64,000 nt of DNA from Elgaria multicarinata webbii (GCF_023053635.1 NC_086175.1:117130740-117194739); one strand, 5' to 3'. Shown: positions 41,530-52,329, counted from the first letter of the stretch. Notes: a model not told the origin generated them from the letters alone. Made by a program: numbers and translations.

Positions 41530-42265
41530 GGCCTTGCTAGACCAGGCCTCAGCGTGCCTTCCGACCCGGTTTCCCTGCTGTGCGTCCACATGACGCACAG
41601 GGGAATCCGGCGGCAGGTTGCGCTGAGGCCTGGTCTAACGCGCCATAAGTGAATTCGCTTATGGCGCGCCTTTTCCCCAGCTCCGGCCTCAGGCCGGAGC
41701 TGGGGAACGTCTAGGGACTTCCGCGGCTTTTTGCGGCTACTCGCTTACTCGCGAGTAGCTGTTAAAAGCCGCGGACCTGCCTGGCACAGCGCTCATACGA
41801 GCGCTGTGCCCATCGGCCCGGGAGGGGGGGGAGAGAGGGGAGGGGGAAGGATGGCAGGGTGGGTGGCACGGGGGCAGGGCGGGTGCGATCGTGCCGCTCG
41901 CCGCCTGAGCAAGCAGGCAAGCGGTGCTTGCCCAGGCATTGCTGCCCCATGCCAGGCATTGCCCGGGCAAGCGCCGCTCACCTGCTTGCTCGGGCGGCGA
42001 GCGGCGCGATCGCACCCGCCCTGCCCCCGTGCCACCCACCCTGCCATCCTCCCCCCCCCGTTAAAAAAAAAACCCACTTACCTTCTCCGGCTTCGGGCCA
42101 CACCCGGCCCCTTTAACAAAACAAACAAACAAAAAAAAGGCGGACGCCGCAGGGACTCGACGTCCCTGCGCGTCGTGCGTGTAGAAGCCTGGGGGAGGTG
42201 CGCTAACGTTAGCGTGCCTTGGCCCCGCCTCCCTGCCGGCGTAAGCCGGCAGGTCTTGCAAAGCC
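41530..42265. mobile_element. GC-rich multi-hairpin element
   Basis: Starts GGCCTTGCTAGACCAGGCCT and ends near 'ggtcttgcaaagcc'. In order it holds: hairpin 'gtgcgtccacatgacgcac' (41580), the arm 'gaggcctggtctaacgcgcc' echoing the left end, 'gcgccataagtgaattcgcttatggcgc' (41640), 'agctccggcctcaggccggagct' (41680), 'ctactcgcttactcgcgagtag' (41738), 'cagcgctcatacgagcgctg' (41786), and a palindrome of about 230 bp (41825-42058) whose arms carry 'gcgggtgcgatcgtgccgctc' and its inverse. It lies in AT-rich intron and resembles 3441-4083. No coding capacity. Confidence 0.65.
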
Positions 42266-42650
42266 CTCAGAAAGGCTTAGATGTAAAAGAGTTTTAATCA
42301 TCATCATCATCATCATCTAATATGAGTTTCTTTTTAGCAGGATGGTTAAAATCACACTCAAATCTCCATGGTTTGGAAAACATAACTTTCCTTAATTGAA
42401 TGTTCTCAGCATACAACAAAATGCTCCACTGGTTGCTATTTGGTTTCTCTTAGATAGTATTCATAGCACTAGGATAATCCAAACCCAGCTTCTCCTGGTC
42501 TTTTCATGTTCCCTACATGGGGGGTGAGAACAGTAGGCGATATCAGTGCAGAACAAACTATTACAATGGGTTTGGCACGTTACTGTTCTTGGGGAATGAT
42601 TAACACCTGGGTGTAAATGACTACGCCTCATATATTACTGTGCCTTTAAT
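42266..42650. other. Unassigned, with (TCA)n at 42298-42316
   Basis: Short TCA microsatellite, otherwise no recognisable feature. Confidence 0.5.
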
Positions 42651-42825
42651 CAATGGAGGCTGGTGACTCTGATGGTAGTGAGGCAGTGAATCCACTGGGG
42701 GATTCAGTCAGAACCAGTGAGCGCTCTTAAGGGTACAGAGTACCTTGGATAGCTGCTTTAGAGTTCTGACTGAAACTCGGAGCGGATTCACTGCCCTCTG
42801 ACATTGCAGCCGCCAGCCTCCACTG
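42651..42825. mobile_element. hAT-type MITE, CCTTTAAT TSD
   Basis: CAATGGAGGCTGGTGACTCT to CAGCCGCCAGCCTCCACTG, flanked by perfect 8-bp CCTTTAAT at 42643-42650 and 42826-42833. Inner arms 'cagtgaatccact' / 'agcggattcactgcc' and 'gagcgctcttaagggtac' are shared with 159, 21580 and 33137 copies. 175 bp. This copy fixes the family as hAT. Confidence 0.88.
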
Positions 42826-43005
42826 CCTTTAATGTTATGTTGTAATGGATTATAAATATGGCGATTGTATTGGCTTGGTGAACTACTTTGTGCACAATGC
42901 ATTGTGGGAAATATGGTATACAAACACATTGATTAGGACTATGATTTATCAAAGCTGAGTTGGGGCCAAACCACAAGTGACAATAATCAAGTGGTTTGCC
43001 CTTAA

Positions 43006-43470
43006 GTGCTGGAGCGTGTTCAGAGGAGGGCAACCAGGATGATCAGGGGTCTGGAAACAAAGCCCTATGAAGAGAGACTGAAAGAACTGGGCATGCTTAG
43101 CCTGGAGAAGAGAAGATTGAGGGGAGACATGATAGCACTCTTCAAATACTTAAAAGGTTGTCCCACAGAGGAGGGCCAGGATCTCTTCTCGATCCTCCCA
43201 GAGTGCAGGACATGGAATAACGGGCTCAAGTTAAAGGAAGCCAGATTCCAGCTGGACATCAGGAAAAACTTCCTGACTGTTAGAGCAGTACGACAATGGA
43301 ATCAGTTACCTAGGGAGGTTGTGGGCTCTCCCACACTAGAAGCATTCAAGAGGCAGCTGGACAGCCATCTGTCAGAAATGCTTTAGGGTGGATTCCTGCA
43401 TTGAGCAGGGGGTTGGGCTCAATGGCCTTGTAGGCCCCTTCCAACTCTGCTATTCTATGATTCTATGACT
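43006..43470 (+). mobile_element. CR1 LINE 3' end with open frame
   Basis: Open frame 43006-43386: [107 protein letters not shown], the complete C-terminal end of CR1 ORF2. The 3' UTR ends with ATTCTATGATTCTATG. Least damaged CR1 end in the window. Confidence 0.9.
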
Positions 43471-43514
43471 ATTATTTAAGAAATAGCCAGTGTGAGAGGT
43501 CCATCCCAGACCAG

Positions 43515-43640
43515 GGCCAGATCTACACCAAGCAGGATATAACACTCTGAAAGCAGTTTGAAAGTGGCATATGGAATATGGGCTCCAACAGCTGTCAATG
43601 CCGTTATGAACCATTTTAAAGCAGTAGTGTAGATCCTGCC
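43515..43640. mobile_element. Palindromic MITE, 'atctacaccaagcag' family
   Basis: GGCCAGATCTACACCAAGCA at the left; 'aagcagtagtgtagatcctg' at the right. Related to 60329-60459 (similar blocks in opposite order, i.e. the reverse orientation). Confidence 0.65.
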
Positions 43641-44190
43641 CTTGACCTTAATGTGGGTGGAGATTTGGGGCTTTGCTCTTTTCCGCCTCCTACAGTCCTG
43701 ACGTGGAGCAGCACCGTCCTCATTCTTGCAGTTGGCATGGAAAGAAACACTTCCACTGAAGGGAATGTGAACATCCATCTCCCATGCAAATGACAGGCTC
43801 ATGGGGCCTGATTGGGACCGTTGTTGGGGGCAAATGGCTGAATCCAAGCTACCCTACATGCTAGCTTCCCAATCCTGACCAGGTCCCTCTGTAAGAAGCT
43901 TAAAAAGGCATTGTAACTGAGCTTATTTAAGCCAGGCGGCTATCTGACCGTGCCACAAGGTTTTTGCTTACCTATAAGAGCAGCACTGATAGCATCAGAT
44001 TAGTCCATGATGGGGTAGCTAAGAGAACCAAAGATTAGTAGGCCCGAGCAAAGATTGGTTCTGTGGGCTTAGTTTGAGCCACAGTGAATTTCAGGAAATG
44101 CTTGTTGGGCAGCAGAGTCATCTTGATTTTGAAAAAGGATGTTTATGGCGAAAGGTTGTGATTGATGCATCTTTTTAAAGATACGTTATC
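43641..44190. other. Unassigned intronic stretch
   Basis: No gene or recognised element. Confidence 0.4.
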
Positions 44191-44500
44191 TAGGGTGACC
44201 GTATGGAAAGGAGGGCAGGGCTCCTGTATCTTTAACAGTTACATAGAAAAGGGAAGTTCAGCACGTGTCATTTGTATTTTGGGGAACCTGGTGAAATTTC
44301 CTCTTCATCACAACCGTTAAAGTACTATACTAGAGTGACCAGATTTAAAAGACGGCAGAGCGCCTGCAGCTTTAACTGTTGTGATGAAGGGGGAATTTCA
44401 CCAGGTTCTCCATATATACAAATGACACCTGCTGAAATTTCCTTTTCTATGCAACTGTTAAAGATACAGGAGCCCTGTCCTCCTTTCCAAATGATCACCT
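44191..44500. mobile_element. Palindromic hAT MITE, TAGGGTGACC family
   Basis: Starts TAGGGTGACCGTATGGAAAG. The right end is decayed (GATCACCT). Flanks ACGTTATC and CCGTTATC agree at 7 of 8. First of four copies in 2.2 kb. Confidence 0.8.
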
Positions 44501-44606
44501 CCGTTATCCACCCCTGGGTACAGAAACAGGATGCTAAAGGACAAGGAGAAGTCAGGGACTTTTTGAGTTTCTCTGGAATTAACAAGTAATGATATTAGTA
44601 GATGGG

Positions 44607-44781
44607 AGCCCTGCCCTCTTTTGTATCTGCTCATGCTAGTCAGGGCTCCTGCAGCTTTAACTGTGGTGAGGGAATTTCACCAGGTGCTGCATGCATACCA
44701 ATGACACTTGCCGAAGTTCCCTTTTCAACACAACTGTTAAAGATACAAGAGCCCTGTCCTCTTTTCCAGGTGGTCACCCTA
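44607..44781. mobile_element. Half copy of palindromic hAT MITE
   Basis: Only the right half is present: 'gcagctttaactgtggtga', 'tttcaccaggtgctgcatg', 'aacacaactgttaaagata', 'ggtggtcaccctac'. The left terminus is missing. Confidence 0.75.
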
Positions 44782-44846
44782 CATTACATCTAGTTTGGCT
44801 ATAAGCTAAATGAGAAGGGAAAGAGGGTTCTAGCTGTTGTGTTTGG

Positions 44847-45166
44847 TAGGGTGACCATATGAAAAGGAGGACAGGGCTCCTGTATCTTTAACAGTTGTAT
44901 TGAAAAGGAAATTTCAGCAGGTGTCATTTGTATGTATGGGGAACCTGGTGAAATTCCCTCTTCATCATTACAGTTAAAGCTACAGGTGCCCTGCCCTCTT
45001 TTAAATCCAGTCACTCTAGTATAGGTCCTGCAGCTTTAACTGTTGTGATGAAGAGGGAATTTCACCAGGTTCTCCATATATACAAATGACACCTGCTGAA
45101 ATTCCCTTTTCTATGCAACTGTTAAAGATACAGGAGCCCTGTCCTCTTTTTCATATGGTCACCTTA
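44847..45166. mobile_element. Palindromic hAT MITE, TAGGGTGACC family
   Basis: TAGGGTGACCATATGAAAAG to TCATATGGTCACCTTA, 320 bp. Flanks GTGTTTGG / TGTTTGAG are only partly alike. Confidence 0.85.
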
Positions 45167-45174
45167 TGTTTGAG

Positions 45175-46012
45175 GTGGCCATCACAAAGATCACTTTCCA
45201 GAGTACTTATGCTGCCCTGTATGCAGAAAATGTGATTGCTTTATGGCCCTCTCGAGTGTCAGACCAGCCCGGTTGTTCCACAAATCTGCTCTGAGCATGA
45301 CCATTTCCCAGGGACCTGATCCCAGACAACATAATTACTTCAATAGTCCCTTTCTAGTTGTGTATAAAGAACCAGGTGACAAGTAACAATATATGGCATT
45401 TAAGTGGGTGTTTTTGAGTGTTCAAAGCACTTCACCTGCAGGCCTGCACTGTTTGTGAGCTGCCAAGGCGGATACAGCTCAGGAGCTTGACAAATATCCT
45501 GCGTTTGCAATCTCATTCAGGCTGGGAAAAAATAGATGATCAAGTCATTGGCTGGTTGCAATACATGGCTGGTGGTCTGTGTTCAGCTCTGTGGGCACCG
45601 CGACGTATTGACCTGGAGTAGGCCTTTAAAGTAAATTGAAACAGTGAACAGAGTTGCTTGCGCTTCCAAAAGAACAAAAAAATAAAAACTACCTTAGTTG
45701 AAGCTAAGGAAAATGGAGCCTAGGCCAAAATCCACCCCCCCGCCCCCGGTGAGTGCTAGCTAAGTCAGCATCTTGACCAAGAGCTGTTCAACCTTACTGA
45801 TAATGTGGGCAAGCTGTGCACATCTCTTGACTCCTCTAGCCTTAAGAAGCAGGTGTGGGTGAAAAATCCTAAATCGTGGTTAAAACCATTAGAGTCAGCT
45901 TTTGTGACTTTAGTTGGTCATGATTAACGTCCCGTTGATTTCAGTGGGTCTACTCTAAGTATGGCTAAGGGTGCAATCTTATCCATTGCTCCCTCACCAC
46001 TGCAAGCCTCCA
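45175..46012. other. Unassigned intronic stretch
   Basis: Carries a trace of the short repeat at 45930-45985 ('ttgatttcagtgggtctact..gtgcaatcttatc'). No gene. Confidence 0.4.
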
Positions 46013-46020
46013 GAGGCTTC

Positions 46021-46340
46021 TAGGGTGACCATATGGAAAGGAGGACAGGGCTCTTGTATCTTTAACAGTTGTATTGAAAAGGAAATTTCAGCAGGTGTCA
46101 TTTGTATATATGGGGAACCTGGTGAAATTCCCTCTTCATCACAACACTTAAAGCTGCAGGTGCCCTGCCCTCTTTTAAATCTGGTCACTCTAGTATAGCT
46201 CGTGCAGCTTTAACTGTTGTGATGAAGAGGGAATTTCACCAGGTTCTGCATATATACAAATGACACCTGCTGAAATTCCCTTTTCTATGCAACTGTTAAA
46301 GATACAGGAGCCCTGTCCTCCTTTTCATATGGTCACCCTA
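46021..46340. mobile_element. Palindromic hAT MITE, GAGGCTTC TSD
   Basis: TAGGGTGACCATATGGAAAG to CATATGGTCACCCTA, 320 bp. Perfect 8-bp duplications GAGGCTTC at 46013-46020 and 46341-46348 fix the ends and the hAT class. Confidence 0.92.
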
Positions 46341-46584
46341 GAGGCTTCCAAATTTCCTGTGCCCTGATGGGCTGAAACCAACAGAGTGGGAGAAGAAGCA
46401 GAGGGGACCCTCACTTCCCTGTATTCTATTTTTCCTGATTTTCCCATCCCACTAGTGAGGGTGCTTTGGAGAGGGAAGGAAGGAGGTGGCTCAGGATAAC
46501 TCGTATCCTGAACACTTCTGGCTCCTCTCCTCTCCTCCCCACTCACCTACCACCAAGGCATCACTTTGAGGTTCTCTACTTTAG

Positions 46585-47058
46585 GGGCATGTCTACACCT
46601 TAAGGATGTTGAGGGAGGATTGTGGTTTCACGCTGCTTCCACGATCCTCCCCCAGCATCTAGATGGCCACATTTAGTCCTGGAAGTAAGGAGGGACGTCG
46701 CGGCTGCCATTTTTAATTTATTATTTTCAGAAGAAGGAGCCACATATGTGTGGCAAAAAAGGATTAAAAAAAAATTGTGTTCCCCACCCCCCGGCAGGGA
46801 TGGCGAAATTGTTGCCCTCCTACCCCCATGGGCATGGAGCCACCCCACACAGCACCGTGCCTGTTTCAGGCACCATAAGCCGTGGTCATCAGGATGGCCC
46901 CGGGACTGTGGGGAAATCGGGATAACTAGGCAACCAATTATCCCATTAAAATGGAGGGGTCATCCCTGCTTGCCCCCGGGGATCCCCTGTGCATCATTTG
47001 GATGCACAGGGACAATCCAGGGATGACCCCTGAAAAATACCTTGGTCTAGACATGCCC
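46585..47058. mobile_element. Harbinger-like MITE, TAG TSD
   Basis: GGGCATGTCTACACCTTAAG and GGTCTAGACATGCCC, flanked by TAG at 46582-46584 and 47059-47061. The interior shares with 2010-2490 'ggaagtaaggagggacgtc', a 'gccatttttaa' block, and the terminal CCCCTGTGCATCATTTGGATGCACAGGG-type hairpin. 474 bp. Confidence 0.72.
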
Positions 47059-47061
47059 TAG

Positions 47062-47620
47062 GGAAAAAAACCTCTGCTTTCTTACCACAAGCTCCCAATC
47101 TCAGACCTTTTTACGTTCAACCTGGTCTCCTTTGGGCAGCGACAAACAGCAACCAGTTTTAATTGAAAAGGGGATGTCATTGAAAAGAATAGGCTGCAAT
47201 GACACAGCACCATCTAGTGGTGGAATAAAAACCTGTCATAAACAGATACTGGATTATCTCTGTGTTAAAAACACACACCACAGGATTACTGGGGGAAAGT
47301 GTGGGAGATGTCCTGTTTCCAGCACTTACCCAGGATTTAGCTTTCTCCAAAGGATGTCACTGGAAACTTACGGCATTTCTGTGATATATGATTTATTTGC
47401 AGGTATATACAGTCTGAGTATAGGTGGGAGTTCATAGTGTTAGCACCCCAACAGATTTCTGTTCCGCATCAAATGTCTGGGGGAACCCATAATGCCGTAG
47501 GGCTTCCTGCAGAGAGCAAAGTCAGCTCTCAGCCTTCTTTCAAACTCAGTTTCAGCACTACTGACCGACTTTTTGCTGTGCACACAGAAAGATCTCATTC
47601 GCTACTCAGGGAATAATAAA
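47062..47620. other. Unassigned intronic stretch
   Basis: No gene or element ends recognised. Confidence 0.4.
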
Positions 47621-47624
47621 ATCA

Positions 47625-47846
47625 TAGAATCGTAGAGTTGGAAGGGGCCTATAAGGCCATCAAGTCCAACCCCCTGCTCAATGCAGGAATCTACCTTAAA
47701 GCATGACTGACACATGGCTGTCCAGATGAATCTTGAATGCCTCTAGTGTGGGAGAGCCCACAACCTTCCTAGGTAACTGGTTCCATTGTCGCATTGCTCT
47801 AACAGTCAGGAAGTTTTTCCTTATGTCCAGCCGGAATCTGGCTGTA
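47625..47846 (-). mobile_element. CR1 LINE 3' end
   Basis: Minus strand: remnant of the [15 protein letters not shown] coding end, then 'gtgggctctcccacactaga', 'tgctttaaggtagattcctg', and 'ctatgattttat' at 47625. Colinear with 43270-43470. Confidence 0.85.
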
Positions 47847-47993
47847 GTAATTTCTGCCTACCTCCTATGACTTCTTGGAACATCCCAGCTCCCACTGAAA
47901 TGCATCATCAGAATGTCACTGACCATCCACTGTCGATTTCTTGTCAAGACTTTGAGAGGCGTTGCCTCCTGGTCCCCTGCACCAGGAACTCAT

Positions 47994-48182
47994 AAGAATG
48001 TTAGAAAAGCCATGCTGGATCAGACCAGGGATCCATATAGTCCATTATTCCATCCACACAGTGGCCAACCAGATGCCAACAGGGAGTCCATAGGCATAAC
48101 ATGAGTGCAACAGCACCCTCCCAGCCATGTTCCCCAGCAACTGATGTATGTAGGCATGCAGCCTCTGATCCTGGAGGCAGGT
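47994..48182 (-). mobile_element. CR1/L3-like LINE 3' end
   Basis: 'agccatgctggatcagacca', 'cacacagtggccaaccagat', 'atgagtgcaacagcaccctc' and 'atgttccccagcaactgatg' are the inverse of the 27850 copy. Confidence 0.8.
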
Positions 48183-48261
48183 TGTCTTCACTCATTTTTA
48201 ATAAGAACATTTCAACAAAAATGCTGCAAAACAAAAGTGCAGCCAGTAAAAAGAATTTGTA

Positions 48262-48345
48262 TCTCCATACAGCAATAAAAGCAGCACCCTTCCACCCCCA
48301 TGTTCCCCAGCAACAGTGTACATAGGCACATGGTCTGAAACTGGA
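48262..48345 (-). mobile_element. CR1/L3-like fragment, second copy
   Basis: 'gcagcacccttccaccccca', 'tgttccccagcaacagtgta' and 'cataggcacatggtctg' repeat the middle of the copy at 47994-48182 after about 80 bp of other sequence. Confidence 0.65.
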
Positions 48346-48429
48346 AGCATCTTCAGAACAGTATCTACTGATACTGGAGACTCTAGTTACTGAAACTGTA
48401 GAGTCAAGAATCAAAGGAGTTGGAAAAGG

Positions 48430-49440
48430 ACCTGTGTGGTCATCTTAATCAATCCACACCACTTGGACTGGGCTAGTTTGGAAGAACTAGTAGGTCACAA
48501 GCTATTGATCACGGCTCCCATTTATCTTGGCAATTGTCTCACAAAAAAATAGTGGCTTCTAGCCACGTTAAGTCCCTCCTATCCCAGAGCGCAACAGGTA
48601 TTATCAGGCTGGAAAAAGACCTCCGTGTTATATCTTCATTGCGAGTGTAGAATGCTTATCCTTGTGAGATGGTGTCCAATTTGTTTCAAAGTAATTTATT
48701 GTAGTTGTGACCTTATTAAAAGTAGTGCAATATCAGCTGCTCCTCACCTCATGTTAATGACCAGTAAATAAAATGCTAATTTACTTTACGGCTCTGAGCT
48801 GCAAAGGTTCAGGTATTCATATGGTTTTAATTAGCATCCAATTTGCACACCAGGCTGAATGGATGGCTATTATTTTAAAAGACACCTTTGCTTGGAATAG
48901 ATAATTATAATGTATCAAGTGGTGCCATTGTTAGAGGTGGGTCTTTGTTTCTCATTTTAACCTAGATCTACTGGGAATTTATGCCTTAGCCTTTAGATGT
49001 TGGGAGAAGCTACTGCCCAAAGAGCAGAATATAGATTTTCTAAATAAATTAATATATAGTAAATTAGCTTATCAAGGCGAGGACAGTGCTAAACCTTTTC
49101 CTTTGATGTGCTTTACTATGTGTTTTTAATATGAAGATGCGTTTAAAATACAAAATATAGCCTCACTTTCAGTCTGAAGTGGTATGGTCCAGAAATGTAG
49201 CACTTCATTCTATAGATTAACTCTTAGAATAGGTTTATTCCAGGTAGATGTATGGCAGAATATAGTTCCATCCATTTTCCCTTGAGGTCATGGTAAAGAC
49301 ACCACGAAGCCTAAGAGTGCAACCCTATGCGTGTTCAGACAGAGAAAAGTCCTACAAGTTCCCCAACCAGGATGTAGCCAAGCCCCAAACTATTAAACAC
49401 TATGGGACGGACCTAGCCTGAAGCTGCAATTCCTATAACC
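48430..49440. other. Repeat-poor AT-rich stretch, candidate regulatory DNA
   Basis: About 1 kb without visible repeats or tails, with homeodomain-like words (TTTAATTAGC at about 48818, TAATTAT) and even composition. Typical of intronic conserved noncoding DNA, but conservation cannot be judged from one sequence. Confidence 0.3.
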
Positions 49441-49443
49441 ATT

Positions 49444-49583
49444 TACGCCAGAGTAAGCATTGAGTTCTGGGACTCACTTCTGAGTATTTATTTATTTATT
49501 TATTTATTACATTTTTATACCGCCCAATAGCCGAAGCTCTCTGGGCGGTTCACAAAAGTAGACATGCATAGGGTTGTGCTGTA
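49444..49583. mobile_element. Short GCAATCCTAT repeat split by L2 terminus
   Basis: 'gactcacttctgag' and 'tagacatgcatagggttgtg' are the two halves of one short repeat. An L2 3' terminus (49484-49556, minus: (TTTA)n, 'ataccgcccaatagccgaag', 'cgggcggttcaca'-type) sits between. The unbroken form is seen at 6520-6564. Confidence 0.7.
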
Positions 49584-49668
49584 AATTAGTTGAACCTCAG
49601 CCAACTTGACATCAATGGAAAAAGTTAGTCACAATTTAAGTCCCATTAACGTGTTCAACTAACATAGG

Positions 49669-49716
49669 CTGCAATCCTATACACACTGGAAATTCATGAA
49701 ATTTAGTGGGGCTTAT
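49669..49716. repeat. Short GCAATCCTAT repeat
   Basis: 'ggctgcaatcctatacacac' ... 'gtggggcttatttctga', same family as 6487-6564. Confidence 0.55.
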
Positions 49717-49829
49717 TTCTGATGAGGCAGCTGCAGGGGGAATTGGTGAAAATCCCTCCACTCTTTAGTGGAAGTGTCCATTGGATGAAAAGGTTGAATT
49801 TAACACTGAATGATAAATGGCTGGTTTTC

Positions 49830-50270
49830 AGTTATTTATTTATTTATTTATTTATTTACAATATGTATATAGCAGAAGATTTCAGAGCAGTGAACAACAA
49901 ATAGAATAAAAGAATCAAAAGTAGAATAAAAACACACTATTGAAATACATTTTTAAAAGAACAAGGTTCTGATAAAACCACAGCCGGTCCTTCCAGGTAT
50001 GCTTCCTAACATTTTCAGGAGGCTCTGGAATGTTGGCACCTGCCTGACCTCCAAAGGCAGGGAAATCCATGGGAAGGGGGCCACTACCCTGAAGGCTCTT
50101 CTCCTGGTGGACTTCAATAGCACCATAGGTCCATGTGGAACCACCAGGAACATGCCCTCAGATGACCTCAGTGACTGGGCTGGTTGGTAAGGGAGAAGGT
50201 GCTCTCTCAGGTGTCCTGGTCCCAACTTGTTTAGGGCTTTGTACACTAGAACCTTAAACCTGGCCCAGTA
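49830..50270 (-). mobile_element. L2-clade LINE 3' end
   Basis: The minus frame reads VYKALNKLGPGHLREHLLPY, QPAQSLRSSEGMFLVVPHGP, TRRRAFRVVAPFPWISLPLE, VRQVPTFQSLLKML. Tail (TTTA)n at 49830-49858. 5' truncated, with changed residues compared with 6563-7650. Confidence 0.8.
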
Positions 50271-50342
50271 GTGAATAGGCAGCCAGTAAAATAACTATTT
50301 TTTAATATATTAGGAGTTCGTAATTATCTTGAAGTATCATAT

Positions 50343-50343
50343 A

Positions 50344-50377
<34 letters not shown>

Positions 50378-50378
50378 C
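50343..50378. repeat. (ATG)n microsatellite
   Basis: About 11 ATG/GAT units. Confidence 0.95.
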
Positions 50379-50387
50379 GACAACAGA

Positions 50388-50570
50388 GGCGTAATCTACA
50401 CCAAGCAAGATATAGCACTATGAAAGCAATATATAAAAGGCAGGAGCCACATTACTGTTTTATAGTGGTACTGAAGTGCACTGACAAGTGTTGGGGGCCA
50501 TGGACGCATACCATATACTGCTTTGATACTGCTTTCATAGTGCAACATCCTTCTTGGTGTAGATTAGGCC
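50388..50570. mobile_element. Palindromic MITE, AGA TSD
   Basis: GGCGTAATCTACACCAAGCA and CTTGGTGTAGATTAGGCC, flanked by AGA at 50385-50387 and 50571-50573. 183 bp, one simple copy of the family that is expanded at 2975-3311. Confidence 0.8.
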
Positions 50571-50681
50571 AGAGTTTGCTTCCAGTACTGCACAATTCTG
50601 TACATGCACTGGCAACTTTAAAATTTGGTTGGAAGAAGACTTTTTGCAGCACTAAGCCACTGGACAAAATGGTGTACGAAA

Positions 50682-50815
50682 TCCACCTTCCCCAACCTGG
50701 TGTCCTCTCATGCGTTGAATCACATCTCTCACCCACCCCGCCCCAATCAGCATGGCCAATGGTGGCAGTCGAATACATCTGGAGGGCACCCATATGGGAA
50801 AGGCTGTGTTAGACT
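50682..50815. mobile_element. hAT-type MITE, CAGCCTTCC family, diverged
   Basis: 'ccaccttccccaacctggtg', centre 'aatcagcatggccaatgg', inverted 'tacatctggagggcaccca' and 'gggaaaggctg'. Confidence 0.7.
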
Positions 50816-51554
50816 GATTCGCCACGTCTTCTTTTCCTAACAAACCTGGTTACAAAAAATCCCCACCAGTAATTAATGTCTCTCTGTCCTCTAGATTTAA
50901 ATTAAGCAGAAAAACAAAGGCAGTTGTGTACAATGTGTTGAAGATAATGGGATATGCATCAGCAAACACAGTGGCAGTTTTTCCTTGGCTTTGTAAGATA
51001 CCAACGTTCTCAGTGGTACATAAAACTCTTCATTTGATCTAATCGGAACCAAGAGAATTTGACAAATGGTTCTGGTGTTGATGTTTCTGTCTGAATTGAT
51101 TTTACAGTGGGGAGGGAGAGGAAAACCTGGTAGTGATAACAGCCGTGTGCAATGTTAATAAGTTTTTCATCTCTGCAAAGTACTTTACAAACCGCATTTC
51201 ATTACCTAATAAAGCCCATCTTCTCGATGGCACGCTTATCCCTCCCATTACCTTTGATAGCTTTATCAGGACTTGCATCGCTGGTGACTTTCCACACAAC
51301 TATGTAAACCTCAGGGTCCAGACAATGATGCAATCCTTTTTCAGAACCGCATTTGTATTTCTGCTGATTCATCTCCAAATCTCTTCCCAAAGCCCACAAG
51401 TTCCCTAAAATCTTGACTGAACTCCCACATCTTTTATCCGCAACTGAAATGACGTCTAGGTACATATGCTCACATTTTCCCACATACATTTCTTGTTACC
51501 CTTCCTCCTCCACCTCCTCCACCTCCTTCTCCTTTCTGTTGCCTCTCTTTTCCC
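50816..51554. other. Unassigned intronic stretch
   Basis: AT-rich. A pyrimidine-rich stretch lies at 51490-51540. No gene. Confidence 0.4.
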
Positions 51555-52031
51555 TCTGATGTATTTCATTATTATCTCTCTTTTCTCGCTCGTGGCAGAT
51601 TTTCTAGACAAACATAACGGGCTTTGCCAAGTCATGCTGTCCTTTACTGACTCAGAAACATCCTTACTATTGAACATGTTTCGAGTATGACTGCTTTCTG
51701 GATGTAGGTGTGGATGCATTTTGGTAGGCCCAGTTTCTGAAGGTTTTCTCATAGTTTTTTGATGTGATGCCGGTGACTGATGTAACTAATGGCATCATTG
51801 TGACCTTTTCCTGTTGCCATAGTTTGTTAACTTCCAGAGCCAGTAAATATTTTTCTCTATTATTATTATCTCATTCTCGCTCATGGTGGTTTTTCTAGAC
51901 GGTCACGATGGGCATTGCCAAGTCATGTTGTCTTTTTCAGATTCAGGAGTTTCCTGACAATTGAGCATGTTTTAAGTATTACTGCATTCTGGATGTTGGT
52001 GTGGATGTATTTTCGTAGGCCCAGTTTCTGA

Positions 52032-52032
<1 letters not shown>
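51555..52032 (-). mobile_element. Duplicated LINE C-terminal fragment, possibly R4-like
   Basis: Two related segments, 51573-51745 and 51862-52032, share 'ttttctagac', 'ttgccaagtcatg(c/t)tgtc', 'gcatgtttcgagtat'-type, 'ctggatgt(a/t)ggtgtggatg' and 'aggcccagtttctga'. Minus-strand readings LEVNKLWQQEKVTMMPLVTS and VTGITSKNYEKTFRNW recall the '..LW..K..VIPVVIGALG..' end of R4-type LINEs. Both are badly decayed. Class uncertain. Confidence 0.4.

Positions 52033-52081
<49 letters not shown>
52033..52081. repeat. (ATA)n microsatellite
   Basis: About 16 AAT units, abutting the duplicated LINE fragment. Confidence 0.95.
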
Positions 52082-52082
<1 letters not shown>

Positions 52083-52329
52083 TTAACAACCTGCACTAAA
52101 CAGCCTAGCCAAATTCTTCTGATTTCCCCATCTCCCTACAGACCCATTTCCCCACCCCATGCCATTCCAGAGGCCCCCAAGAGTTTCAGAAGCAGATAGT
52201 GGGGCACACAGAGCTTTATTAGGGGAGGAGCCAGGAAATGCCTGTTGCACAAGTGGAGTTCCACTCATTCCTCTTTGGATCCAATCCATTTTTACAATCT
52301 AAAATCTATCACAGAACTAACCAAGGAAG
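52082..52329. other. Unassigned intronic stretch
   Basis: No recognisable feature. Confidence 0.4.
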
